Source of the DNA: Frankia sp. AgB1.9
Lineage (GTDB): Bacteria; Actinomycetota; Actinomycetes; Frankiales; Frankiaceae
DNA: 60,418 nucleotides
NCBI RefSeq assembly: GCF_016786355.1
Contig: NZ_JADWYX010000053.1
Location: 1-60,418, forward strand
Direction of reading: 5' to 3'
Below are positions 25,624-34,090 of the stretch, in pieces. Under the pieces are notes generated by a model, which was not told where the DNA came from, made no database searches, and saw only the letters and a program-made list of their open reading frames with translations. Made by a program: the position numbers and the translations under genes. Every line of letters begins with the position of its first letter. Within the stretch, counting starts at the first letter, position 1.

Positions 25624-26380
25624 CGGTGCCCACCGGGGCGCGCAGCGGCTCGGTCACCGCGATCGGGGCGAGCTCAGCGCCGGCGCGCAGCCGTTCGAGG
25701 AACTGCACGACGGCCGCGGCGACCGTGCGGTGGGTCTGGTCGTTCAGGGCGTCGTGGCGGCCGCCGGCGATCGTGACCAGCTCGGCGCGCGGCGCGGCGG
25801 CATACCAGCGGCGGGCCGCGTCGAGCGGGCTCACGGCGTCGTCGCGGCCGTGGACTCCCAGCACCGGCAGGTCCAGCCGGCCGGGGATGGCCGGGTCGAG
25901 CCACGCGTCCGGCAGTTCGGCGAACAGCGCCGCCCGGCGCACGCCACCCGCGGTGATCCGGGCCTGGTGGGTCGGGCAGGCGGTGCGGATACCGAGCTCC
26001 TCGTCCCATTCCCTGGCCGGCGCCACGGGAGCGCTGGTCGGCAGTCCGGCCAGCACGAGCGCCGAGGCCGTGGGCAGCTCGCCGTTCGCGGCCAGGTAGC
26101 CGGCGAACGCCGCGCCCGCGTCCGAGCCGACCACGATCCGCGGCACGCCCGGGTCGGCCGAGGCCAGCACGGCGGACAGCTCGTCGCGGGCGCGGCCGGG
26201 ATCGTCGGTGGGCGCGGTGACGGCGTGCACCCGGTAGGCGTCGGTGGCCAGCCGGCGGCCGAAGCGCTCGTACACCTGCGGGGACTCGCCCCGTCCTGGC
26301 AGCACGACGAGGGTGCCGCGCAGCGCCGGGCCGGCGGGCTCGGGCCAGCTCAGAACGGTGGCCTCATGGGCGAGAGTCAT
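25616..26380 (-). CDS. Alpha/beta hydrolase with Asp in the nucleophile position
   Basis: Protein of 254 residues; ATG 26380 was chosen for GAAAGG upstream, not the earlier in-frame ATG at 26482. Fold motifs: VVLPGRGESPQVY as the oxyanion strand, GSDAG (85-89) at the nucleophile elbow, HGRDDAVSPLDAARRW (acid at about 180-181) and GRHDAL (His209). The elbow normally reads G-x-S-x-G; here Ser86 is one residue early and Asp87 occupies the nucleophile place, as in haloalkane dehalogenases and epoxide hydrolases. It is the first enzyme of the cluster, about 225 bases after the cysteine leader peptide, and overlaps the fusion gene by eight bases. It may split an ester, thioester or C-X bond in the imported substrate. 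Confidence 0.72.
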   Translation of the reverse strand: MTLAHEATVLSWPEPAGPALRGTLVVLPGRGESPQVYERFGRRLATDAYRVHAVTAPTDDPGRARDELSAVLASADPGVPRIVVGSDAGAAFAGYLAANGELPTASALVLAGLPTSAPVAPAREWDEELGIRTACPTHQARITAGGVRRAALFAELPDAWLDPAIPGRLDLPVLGVHGRDDAVSPLDAARRWYAAAPRAELVTIAGGRHDALNDQTHRTVAAAVVQFLERLRAGAELAPIAVTEPLRAPVGTDA

Positions 26381-26458
26381 GACCGACCTTTCGTCGGGGA
26401 TGCCGAGGGCAGGCGCCAGCGCGCCGCGCTGGGCGGCCTCGGGCAGGGCAGGAGACAA

Positions 26459-26479
26459 CCGCCGGCGGCTGGCCGGCGG
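26459..26479 (-). promoter_or_regulatory. Hairpin between leader peptide and first enzyme
   Basis: Perfect 8-bp arms CCGCCGGC (26459-26466) and GCCGGCGG (26472-26479) around a 5-base loop, all GC. It lies between the leader peptide stop (26605) and the hydrolase start (26380), where an attenuator hairpin would be. No T-run follows, so it would have to act by blocking translation or by Rho-dependent termination. Confidence 0.4.
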
Positions 26480-26513
26480 CATGGGCGCAGGCGCGGGCCG
26501 CCGGGCCAGGTGG

Positions 26514-26554
26514 CCAGGCGGTCGGGCGACAGAGACCAGGCGGTCGAGCGACAG
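26514..26554. repeat. Two 19-bp direct repeats, 22-bp period, in the leader region
   Basis: CCAGGCGGTCGGGCGACAG (26514-26532) and CCAGGCGGTCGAGCGACAG (26536-26554) differ by one base. They lie in the untranslated region between the leader peptide and the hydrolase. They may allow alternative pairing in the mRNA. Confidence 0.6.
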
Positions 26555-26604
26555 GGAGTGGAGGTGCCGCGCGCCGGCGCGGCGGAAGTTACGGCGTCAG
26601 CTGG

Positions 26605-26745
26605 TCAGCGACAGCAGGTGGCGCCGCGGCGCATGAAGTCGATCACGCGTCGCCGGGTGAGGTTCCGGCCGGACAGGCGCGGGGGGACAGCCGAGCGTCC
26701 GGCGACCGACCGCGGCGCGCGGTCCTCGGGACCAATCTCGACCAT
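26605..26745 (-). CDS. Cysteine-ending leader peptide of the sulfur cluster
   Basis: Open reading frame of 46 codons from ATG 26745 to TGA 26607-26605. Its C-terminus reads LTRRRVIDFMRRGATCCR, ending Cys-Cys-Arg-stop. This matches the short actinobacterial leader peptides with an RRHIDL-like middle and a CR end found upstream of sulfur-assimilation genes, and the poly-cysteine leaderless short ORFs that act as cysteine-responsive attenuators in mycobacteria. A promoter (TTGGCC, 18 bases, TATCTT) puts the transcript start on or next to the ATG, so it is predicted leaderless. Ribosome stalling at the tandem Cys codons when Cys-tRNA is short would let the downstream operon be expressed. A later internal start (GTG 26646 or ATG 26634) cannot be excluded. 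Confidence 0.72.
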   Translation of the reverse strand: MVEIGPEDRAPRSVAGRSAVPPRLSGRNLTRRRVIDFMRRGATCCR

Positions 26746-26752
26746 GTCCGTG

Positions 26753-26782
26753 AAGATAGTGGAATCGTCCGCCCCTGGCCAA
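26753..26782 (-). promoter_or_regulatory. Sigma-70-like promoter for the leader peptide and sulfur cluster
   Basis: On the minus strand, TTGGCC (26782-26777) and TATCTT (26758-26753) are separated by 18 bases. The expected start point, seven to eight bases after the -10, falls on the leader ATG at 26745. Confidence 0.6.
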
Positions 26783-26790
26783 CGACGATT

Positions 26791-26809
26791 CGCGATCGGG
26801 CCGATCGCG
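26791..26809. promoter_or_regulatory. 19-bp perfect palindrome, candidate LysR operator
   Basis: CGCGATCGGGCCGATCGCG has nine-base arms around one central base. It is centred at about -55 from the predicted leader transcript start, in the usual LysR activation zone, and between that promoter and the divergent lysR-type gene. Confidence 0.5.
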
Positions 26810-26909
26810 GCTGCTTATCACCCGTGCGGCCCGGCGACCAGGGCGAGCGCCGCCCGCAGCCGGGCCGGACGAATCGACGCATCCGCCGATCGCGCCACAA
26901 AAGCCCAGC

Positions 26910-26915
26910 TACCCT
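26910..26915 (+). promoter_or_regulatory. -10 box of a leaderless lysR-type transcript
   Basis: TACCCT ends seven bases before the ATG at 26922 and no ribosome site is present, so transcription probably begins at the start codon. No clear -35 was seen. Confidence 0.45.
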
Positions 26916-26921
26916 GTCGAC

Positions 26922-27776
26922 ATGGCGGGCGTGCTGGACATAGTCGCACTCCGCAGCCTGACGTCGATCGCCGACTCCGGCGGCTTCCGTCGGGCGGCCG
27001 ACAGCCTGCACCTGTCGCAGTCCGCCGTCAGCCAGCACGTCCGGCGCCTCGAGCAGGTGTGCGGCCGTCCGCTGGTGCGCCGGGGCGGCAACCGCGCGCA
27101 GTTCACCCCCGAGGGCGAGCTGCTCGTCGCGGAGGCCCGCAAGATCCTCGCGGCCCACGACGACGCCCTCGGCCGCCTGCAGGCGGCCGACTCCGGGCGC
27201 ACGCTGGTGATCGGCGCGACCGAGCACGCGGCCGACCTGCTGCTTCCGTCAATCACCGCGCGGCTGCGGACGAGCTTCCCGGACTGCTCGGTCCGGTTCC
27301 GGATCGACCGCGGCAAGCAGCTCAACGACCGCCTCGACGAGGGCGCGCTCGACGCCTCCCTGTTCATGGGCGACGTCCGGGGCCGCGACGTCAGCCCGGC
27401 CGGCGCGCTTCCGCTCGCCTGGTACGCGGCGCCCGGGTGGGCCCTGCCGGAGGACCGCGGCGACATCCCGCTGGTCGCGATCGACGAGCCCTGCACGATT
27501 CGCCGCAGAGCCCTGAAGGTTCTCGGTGACAGCGGCCAGGCCGGTTCCGTCGTCTGCGAGGCCGGTCATCTGGCCGGGGTGCTGCACGCCGCCCGCGCCG
27601 GCCTCGGGGTAGCGCTGCTCGCCCACGTCGGCACCGCCCCGGAGGGCCTGGAACAGCGACACGACCTTCCCCCCGTCGAGCCCGAGCCCCTGCATGTCCG
27701 GGGTCGGCGCGGGGCACCGGCGGCACTGGTGACCGCAGTCGCCGAGGCCGCGAGCGGCCTGCTCCACGCGACCTGA
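26922..27776 (+). CDS. LysR-family regulator, divergent from the sulfur cluster
   Basis: Protein of 284 residues. The N-terminal helix-turn-helix (about 5-65: LRSLTSIADSGGFRRAADSLHLSQSAVSQHVRRLE) is canonical LysR. The effector domain begins near residue 90 (TLVIGATEHAADLLLP). It lacks a ribosome site and is probably leaderless. The gene faces away from the leader peptide and enzyme operon, the normal arrangement for a LysR activator and its target, with a 19-bp palindrome between them. By analogy with CysB/Cbl/SsuR it may respond to sulfur status or to the imported compound. Its TGA stop is the first three bases of a 73-bp inverted repeat. Confidence 0.88.
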   Translation: MAGVLDIVALRSLTSIADSGGFRRAADSLHLSQSAVSQHVRRLEQVCGRPLVRRGGNRAQFTPEGELLVAEARKILAAHDDALGRLQAADSGRTLVIGATEHAADLLLPSITARLRTSFPDCSVRFRIDRGKQLNDRLDEGALDASLFMGDVRGRDVSPAGALPLAWYAAPGWALPEDRGDIPLVAIDEPCTIRRRALKVLGDSGQAGSVVCEAGHLAGVLHAARAGLGVALLAHVGTAPEGLEQRHDLPPVEPEPLHVRGRRGAPAALVTAVAEAASGLLHAT

Positions 27777-27846
27777 TCGCCGTTTCGGCCCGCTCGCGGT
27801 CGTAGCCAGAGCCTTCCCACGACCGCGAGCGGGCAAAACGCCGTCA
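27774..27846. repeat. Interspersed inverted repeat, copy A (73 bp)
   Basis: It begins TGATCGCCGTTT and ends in a degenerate complement. A perfect 16-bp stem (GCCCGCTCGCGGTCGT at 27788-27803, its complement at 27819-27834) surrounds a 15-base loop. It lies between convergent genes and contains the lysR-type stop codon, so it can serve as a two-way terminator. Related copies are at 54426, 55696 and 59953. Confidence 0.7.
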
Positions 27847-27858
27847 ACGAGTGCGCAC

Positions 27859-29343
27859 CTACGCGGTCGGCCCGCTGTCCTGCGCGGTCCGCGCCGAGCC
27901 GTTCGGCGAAGCCGCCTTGGTCAGGCCCGACCCGGGGCCGCCCGCGCCGCCCAACCCGCCGATCATGTTGCGAGCCAGCTGCAGTGCGCTCGCCCCCTGG
28001 GAGAGAGCCTGGGCGAGCGCGTCACCCAGGCCGGCCGCGCCGTTCAGCACGATCAGCTGGTCGATCGCGCCGAACGGCTTGGCCGCGGCCTCGACGATGG
28101 CCGGCCACTGCTCGGCGAGCTGCTGGCCGATCACGGCGTCCTGGTTGGCGGCCAGCGCCTCGGCCCTCGCCTTGATCGCCTCGGCCTCGGCGAGGCCCTT
28201 GGCCCGCAGCGCCTCCGCCTCGGCCGTGCCGACCGACCGCTTGGCGTGGGCGCTCGCGTCGCCGGTCTTGCGGGTCGACTCCGCCTCGGCGGTCGCGAGC
28301 ACCTCGATCTGCCGGGCCCGGGCGTCGGCCTCCGTGCGGACCCGGACCGCGTTGGACTGAGCGGCCAGCTCCATCTTCCGGGCGTCCGCCTCGGCGGAGC
28401 TGATGTTCGCGTCGCGCAGCGCGCGGGCGAGCGTGATCTGCTCGTACGCGCGGGCGTCGGCGGGCTTGCGGACGGCGGCCTGCAGCCGCTGCTCCTCGCG
28501 GTTCGCCTCCAGCTCGGCGACCCTGGTCTGTTCGACCACGACCTGCTGGTGTGCGACCGCCTCGGCGAGCGGCCCCGACTGGGTCGCCCGCGCGGCCGCC
28601 TCGTCGATCTCGGCCTGGAATCCGGACCGCTTGATCGAGCTGTTGCGGCTCGCCTCGGACTTGAGCGCCAGGGAGATCTGTTCCTGTTCGGCGGCCTGCC
28701 GGTCGGCCTCCGCCTCGGCGATCCTGGCCTGGGCGGCGAGAGCCGCGACGTGTGGGCGGCCGAGGTTGGCGATGTAGCCGGTCGGGTCGTCGATCTCCTG
28801 GATCTGCAGCGAGTCGACGATCAGCCCCAGCTTCTCCATCTCGGTGCCGGAGCTGGCCCGCGTGAGCTGGGTCAGCTTCTCCCGGTCCCGGATGAGGTCC
28901 TCGACGGTGAGCTGGCCGACGATGGCCCGCAGGTGGCCGGCGAACACGTTGTGGACCCGCGTCTCCATCGCGTCCTGCTGGTCGAGGAAACGGCGGGCTG
29001 CGTTCGCGATCGAGGCGAAGTCATCCCCGACCTTGAAGATGACGACGCCCCGGATGCCCACCGGAATGCCCTGCTGGGTGACACACTCGAGGCCGAGCTG
29101 CGCGGCCCGTAGATCAAGCGACATGCGCCTGACCTTCTGTACGGCCGGGGTGACGAGCACACCCTTGCCCGTCACGATCTTGAAACCGAGGCTTTCGGCC
29201 ACGGCGTCATGCTGGCCCCGGCGGGCCCGCAGACCCGAGATGAGCAGGGCCTCGTTCGGCTCGGCGACCCGCCACATCATTCTGAACAGCCCGACCGCCA
29301 CCAGTACGCCGACAGCCGCCGCACCGATGATTACGTAGAGCAC
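27859..29343 (-). CDS. Flotillin-like SPFH-domain membrane protein
   Basis: Protein of 494 residues; GTG start with GGAGGGG just upstream. It has an N-terminal membrane segment (about 2-22), an SPFH/band-7 domain (about 25-205, with VTPAVQKVRRMSLDLR and GIPVGIRGVVIFKV), then a long Ala/Glu-rich coiled coil (about 215-400 with repeated EAE/AEA steps), and a Gly/Ala-rich tail. This is the flotillin layout; such proteins oligomerise on the inner face of the membrane and scaffold lipid-ordered domains. A 69-residue NfeD-like protein is encoded 292 bases upstream on the same strand, matching the common NfeD-flotillin pairing. Confidence 0.85.
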   Translation of the reverse strand: MLYVIIGAAAVGVLVAVGLFRMMWRVAEPNEALLISGLRARRGQHDAVAESLGFKIVTGKGVLVTPAVQKVRRMSLDLRAAQLGLECVTQQGIPVGIRGVVIFKVGDDFASIANAARRFLDQQDAMETRVHNVFAGHLRAIVGQLTVEDLIRDREKLTQLTRASSGTEMEKLGLIVDSLQIQEIDDPTGYIANLGRPHVAALAAQARIAEAEADRQAAEQEQISLALKSEASRNSSIKRSGFQAEIDEAAARATQSGPLAEAVAHQQVVVEQTRVAELEANREEQRLQAAVRKPADARAYEQITLARALRDANISSAEADARKMELAAQSNAVRVRTEADARARQIEVLATAEAESTRKTGDASAHAKRSVGTAEAEALRAKGLAEAEAIKARAEALAANQDAVIGQQLAEQWPAIVEAAAKPFGAIDQLIVLNGAAGLGDALAQALSQGASALQLARNMIGGLGGAGGPGSGLTKAASPNGSARTAQDSGPTA

Positions 29344-29635
29344 GACCCCTCCAGTTGGCCAACCGAACCCGGACCGCCGGCTCGCACTTACCCGGACGGT
29401 TCTCGGGATAGCGCGAAAGTGGCTTCTGGGACAGGTGGACGGGAGTCGTGATTTTTCCGCCCAGGAGCTGAGAAGTCGCTTCCAGGGCGGAATTGTGGCA
29501 GCTGGCCGACGCCGTGCGTGTCAGATTGGCGACTCTCCAGGAGATCTTGTAGGGGCAGCCCGGATCACCCGGGACCCGGGCCCGGTGCCGCCTGGGCACG
29601 AGCCGCGGCACGTCCGGCCGACCGGGCCTGGCCTC

Positions 29636-29845
29636 TCACACCCGGACTACCACCACCGACCTCGGCGGGTAGTACTCGACGACGAGCACCCGGGAGCCGA
29701 CCGTGATCGTCGCCTCGCCGTCCTCGGCATAGGCGTGGAAGGCCTCCGACCCGCCGCGGACCGCCAGCATGACCTCGCCGACCAGACCCGGGGCGATCTT
29801 CCCGGTCACTCGACCCGATTTGCCGATCACTGCCTGGTCGGCCAT
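29636..29845 (-). CDS. Small NfeD-like OB-fold protein
   Basis: Protein of 69 residues; start ATG 29845 was chosen for GGAGGGG upstream (an in-frame ATG lies 21 codons earlier but has no such site). The sequence begins ADQAVIGKSGRVTGKIAPGLVGEVML and ends VLVVEYYPPRSVVVVRV, the beta-rich pattern of the soluble NfeD C-terminal domain (GKxGRVxG...G.V.v......Vvvv). It has no membrane segment. In bacteria such domains bind flotillin-like proteins, and the next gene on this strand encodes one. Confidence 0.65.
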   Translation of the reverse strand: MADQAVIGKSGRVTGKIAPGLVGEVMLAVRGGSEAFHAYAEDGEATITVGSRVLVVEYYPPRSVVVVRV

Positions 29846-29926
29846 ATGCCCCTCCGCGTGACAGCCACTCCTCGGTCCCACCATGCCAGCCGCTGCCGTG
29901 CCAGCCACTGCCGTGCCTAACCGGGG

Positions 29927-30706
29927 CTAACGCATCAGCTCGCCGCTGTTGACCAGCAGGTACTGGCCGGTGACGGCCCGGGACAGGTCCGAGCAGAAGA
30001 ACACGGCGGCGTCGGCCACCTCCCGGTCCTGCGTCATGCGCCGCAGCGGGAACCCTCTGGTGATCTCGTCGAGGATCTCGTCGGTCGTCTTCCCCTCGGA
30101 CTGGGCGCGGAAGTCGACGTACAACTGCACGTTCGGCCCCCACATCCAGCTGGGCACGACGGTGTTGACCCGGATTCCGTCCGGGCCGAGCTCATCGGCG
30201 AGGTAGTACATCGCCGAAAGGAGCGCTCCCTTTGAGGCCGCGTAACCGCCCTGGGGAAGCGCGACCTTGAACGCGGACTGACTGCCGACCAGAACGACCG
30301 AACCGCCGCCGTGCTCCTTCATCACCGGCACGACGGCCCGCAGCAGCCTGAGGCTGCCGAGGACGTTCGTGTCGAAGGCCCGGGCCCACTTGTCGAGGTC
30401 GGCGTCGAACAGCCCACCGAACGCGTCCTCGAACGCGGCGACCTGCACGACCGCGTCGACCGAGCCGAAGCGGTCGACGGCCGCGGAAACCAACGACCGG
30501 CAGCTTTCCTCGTCGTTGATGTCGGCCGGGTGCGCGAGCACCCGCTCCCCCGCAGGGTCGATTTCCCCGGCCGTCTCGCGTAATCCGTCCGCGGACCGAG
30601 CGGCGATGACCACGTTCGCGCCCGCCGCAAGCATGGAAACGGCCATCTCCCGGCCCAGGCCGCTGCCGACTCCGGTAATGACGGCGGTCTTCGCCTGCAA
30701 CAACAT
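29927..30706 (-). CDS. Short-chain dehydrogenase/reductase
   Basis: Protein of 259 residues, ATG behind GGGAGAGA. Classical SDR: cofactor loop TGVGSGLG (about 11-18), the NNAG region is replaced by VQVAAF, the catalytic Ser is in VGSQS, and YAASK carries Tyr and Lys. It ends with the usual ADAAVFFCSDLSRAVTGQYLLVNSG segment. An NAD(P)-dependent oxidoreductase of unknown substrate. It is transcribed away from furA, with a 231-base gap that holds the furA promoter. Confidence 0.85.
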   Translation of the reverse strand: MLLQAKTAVITGVGSGLGREMAVSMLAAGANVVIAARSADGLRETAGEIDPAGERVLAHPADINDEESCRSLVSAAVDRFGSVDAVVQVAAFEDAFGGLFDADLDKWARAFDTNVLGSLRLLRAVVPVMKEHGGGSVVLVGSQSAFKVALPQGGYAASKGALLSAMYYLADELGPDGIRVNTVVPSWMWGPNVQLYVDFRAQSEGKTTDEILDEITRGFPLRRMTQDREVADAAVFFCSDLSRAVTGQYLLVNSGELMR

Positions 30707-30909
30707 GGTGTGATCTCTCCCTTGATCGGGTCCGCCGAGCGGACGTCAGTGTAGGTCGCGACCTTCGCCGCGGCCGCCGCATTGGAAACTGACGGTCGAT
30801 GCCCGATTTGCTCCGTTCATCCCATCGGTCCGATCGAATACACAGTCGAACCGGAGGAACACGCTGCGTCACGACGAAGATCGAACCGAGATTGATCGCG
30901 AGTCCATTC

Positions 30910-30928
30910 TTGACAGATTCCAGAAAAG
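30910..30928 (+). promoter_or_regulatory. furA promoter/FurA-operator-like motif
   Basis: TTGACAGATTCCAGAAAAG lies nine bases before the furA start. It closely resembles the promoter/autoregulatory element ahead of furA-katG genes of mycobacteria and furA-catC of streptomycetes, as I remember those (TTGACTCATTCCAGAA type). Confidence 0.6.
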
Positions 30929-30937
30929 GGGGCCAGA

Positions 30938-31387
30938 GTGCAGGACGTGGTCACGACCTCGGACTGTGAGCGGATGTTGCGCGGGGCCGCCCTGCGGGTC
31001 ACCCGCCCTCGGGTGGCTGTGCTCGGCGCGGTGTACACGCATCCGCACGCCGACACGGACTCGATCATCGGGGCCGCGCGCAGAGACCTCCCCGAGGTGT
31101 CCCACCAGACCGTGTACGACGCGCTGCGCGCGCTGACGTCCGCGGGCCTGGTCCGGCGCATCCAGCCGTCGGGGTCGGTGGCCCGTTACGAGTCGCGGGT
31201 CGGGGACAACCATCACCACGTGGTGTGCCGGTCCTGCGGTGCCATCGCGGACGTCGACTGCGCTGTCGGCGACGCGCCGTGCCTGACCGCGTCCGACGAC
31301 CGTGGCTACGCGGTCGACGAGGCGGAGGTCACCTACTGGGGCCTGTGCCCCGACTGTTCCGCCGCCAGGAGTCCGGACCGACTCTGA
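30938..31387 (+). CDS. furA: FurA, redox-sensing Fur-family repressor of katG
   Basis: Protein of 149 residues with a GTG start. It has a winged-helix domain (about 12-80: GAALRVTRPRVAVLGAVYTHPHADTDSI...SHQTVYDALRAL), then a dimerisation domain with NHHHVVCRSC (His92-94, Cys97, Cys100) and CPDC (Cys137, Cys140), the two CxxC pairs of zinc/redox-responsive Fur proteins. The position directly in front of katG, 26 bases away, identifies it as the FurA/CatR-type repressor that releases katG on peroxide stress. An alternative downstream start (M13) is less likely given promoter spacing. Confidence 0.92.
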   Translation: MQDVVTTSDCERMLRGAALRVTRPRVAVLGAVYTHPHADTDSIIGAARRDLPEVSHQTVYDALRALTSAGLVRRIQPSGSVARYESRVGDNHHHVVCRSCGAIADVDCAVGDAPCLTASDDRGYAVDEAEVTYWGLCPDCSAARSPDRL

Positions 31388-31413
31388 TCCGCCGACGCTC
31401 GGAGGGAAGTCCA

Positions 31414-33648
<2,235 letters not shown>

Positions 33649-34090
33649 TCGTGACCGGGCTGCCGCACCGCCGTAGGCGTGCCGAACCACCCCTTCACCC
33701 GCGCGGTCCCGCACGAATGCCCCCAAAGTGCCGCCAAGCGCGACACGTAGTCCCACTACGTGAGAGCACGATCACCCAAAGTGGGGGTCGAGGCCGCTTC
33801 ACCCGGGGCGTTTCCCATCACATTGACGGCCTTCCGACAGCGGCTGCCCGCCGGCCCCCCGTCCGGGCGCGCGGCTGCCCGGCCCGCGAGGGTCGCGGGC
33901 CCCGGGAGCAGCACGGATACGCCCCACTGGCGCGCCTCACCCGTTCCGCGCCATCCATGGGGGTCTGTGCCGGAGATCAGGTGGCCGCTCGTAGGGTCGA
34001 CGCAGGAAGCGGCACGAGCCGGCGCTCGTGGCTGCGGACCGCAAGACCCTCTACGGCCGTAAATGACACTGAATGGGTGGTAGGCAGACC
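33649..34090. other. Intergenic with a hairpin flanked by 9-bp direct repeats
   Basis: No gene recognised. A hairpin CACGTAGT-ccc-ACTACGTG lies at 33744-33762, and CCCAAAGTG occurs on each side of it (33722-33730 and 33775-33783). The hairpin is about 100 bases after katG and may end its transcript; the paired flanks look like a dispersed element. Toward 34060 the sequence becomes promoter-like for the glycosyltransferase gene. Confidence 0.4.

Noticed and set aside
24177..25776. Long plus-strand frames over the fusion gene.
   Set aside because: Low-complexity Arg/Gly/Ala shadows of a well-supported minus-strand gene.
26597..26821. A 74-residue frame overlapping the leader peptide on the same strand.
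   Set aside because: It is in another frame, with no ribosome site and no family pattern; the Cys-Cys-Arg frame fits the promoter position and known leader motif.
27774..27846. The inverted repeats as insertion-sequence ends (MITEs) of a known IS.
   Set aside because: No transposase gene is in the window and I see no target-site duplications. Kept only as a repeat family of unknown origin.
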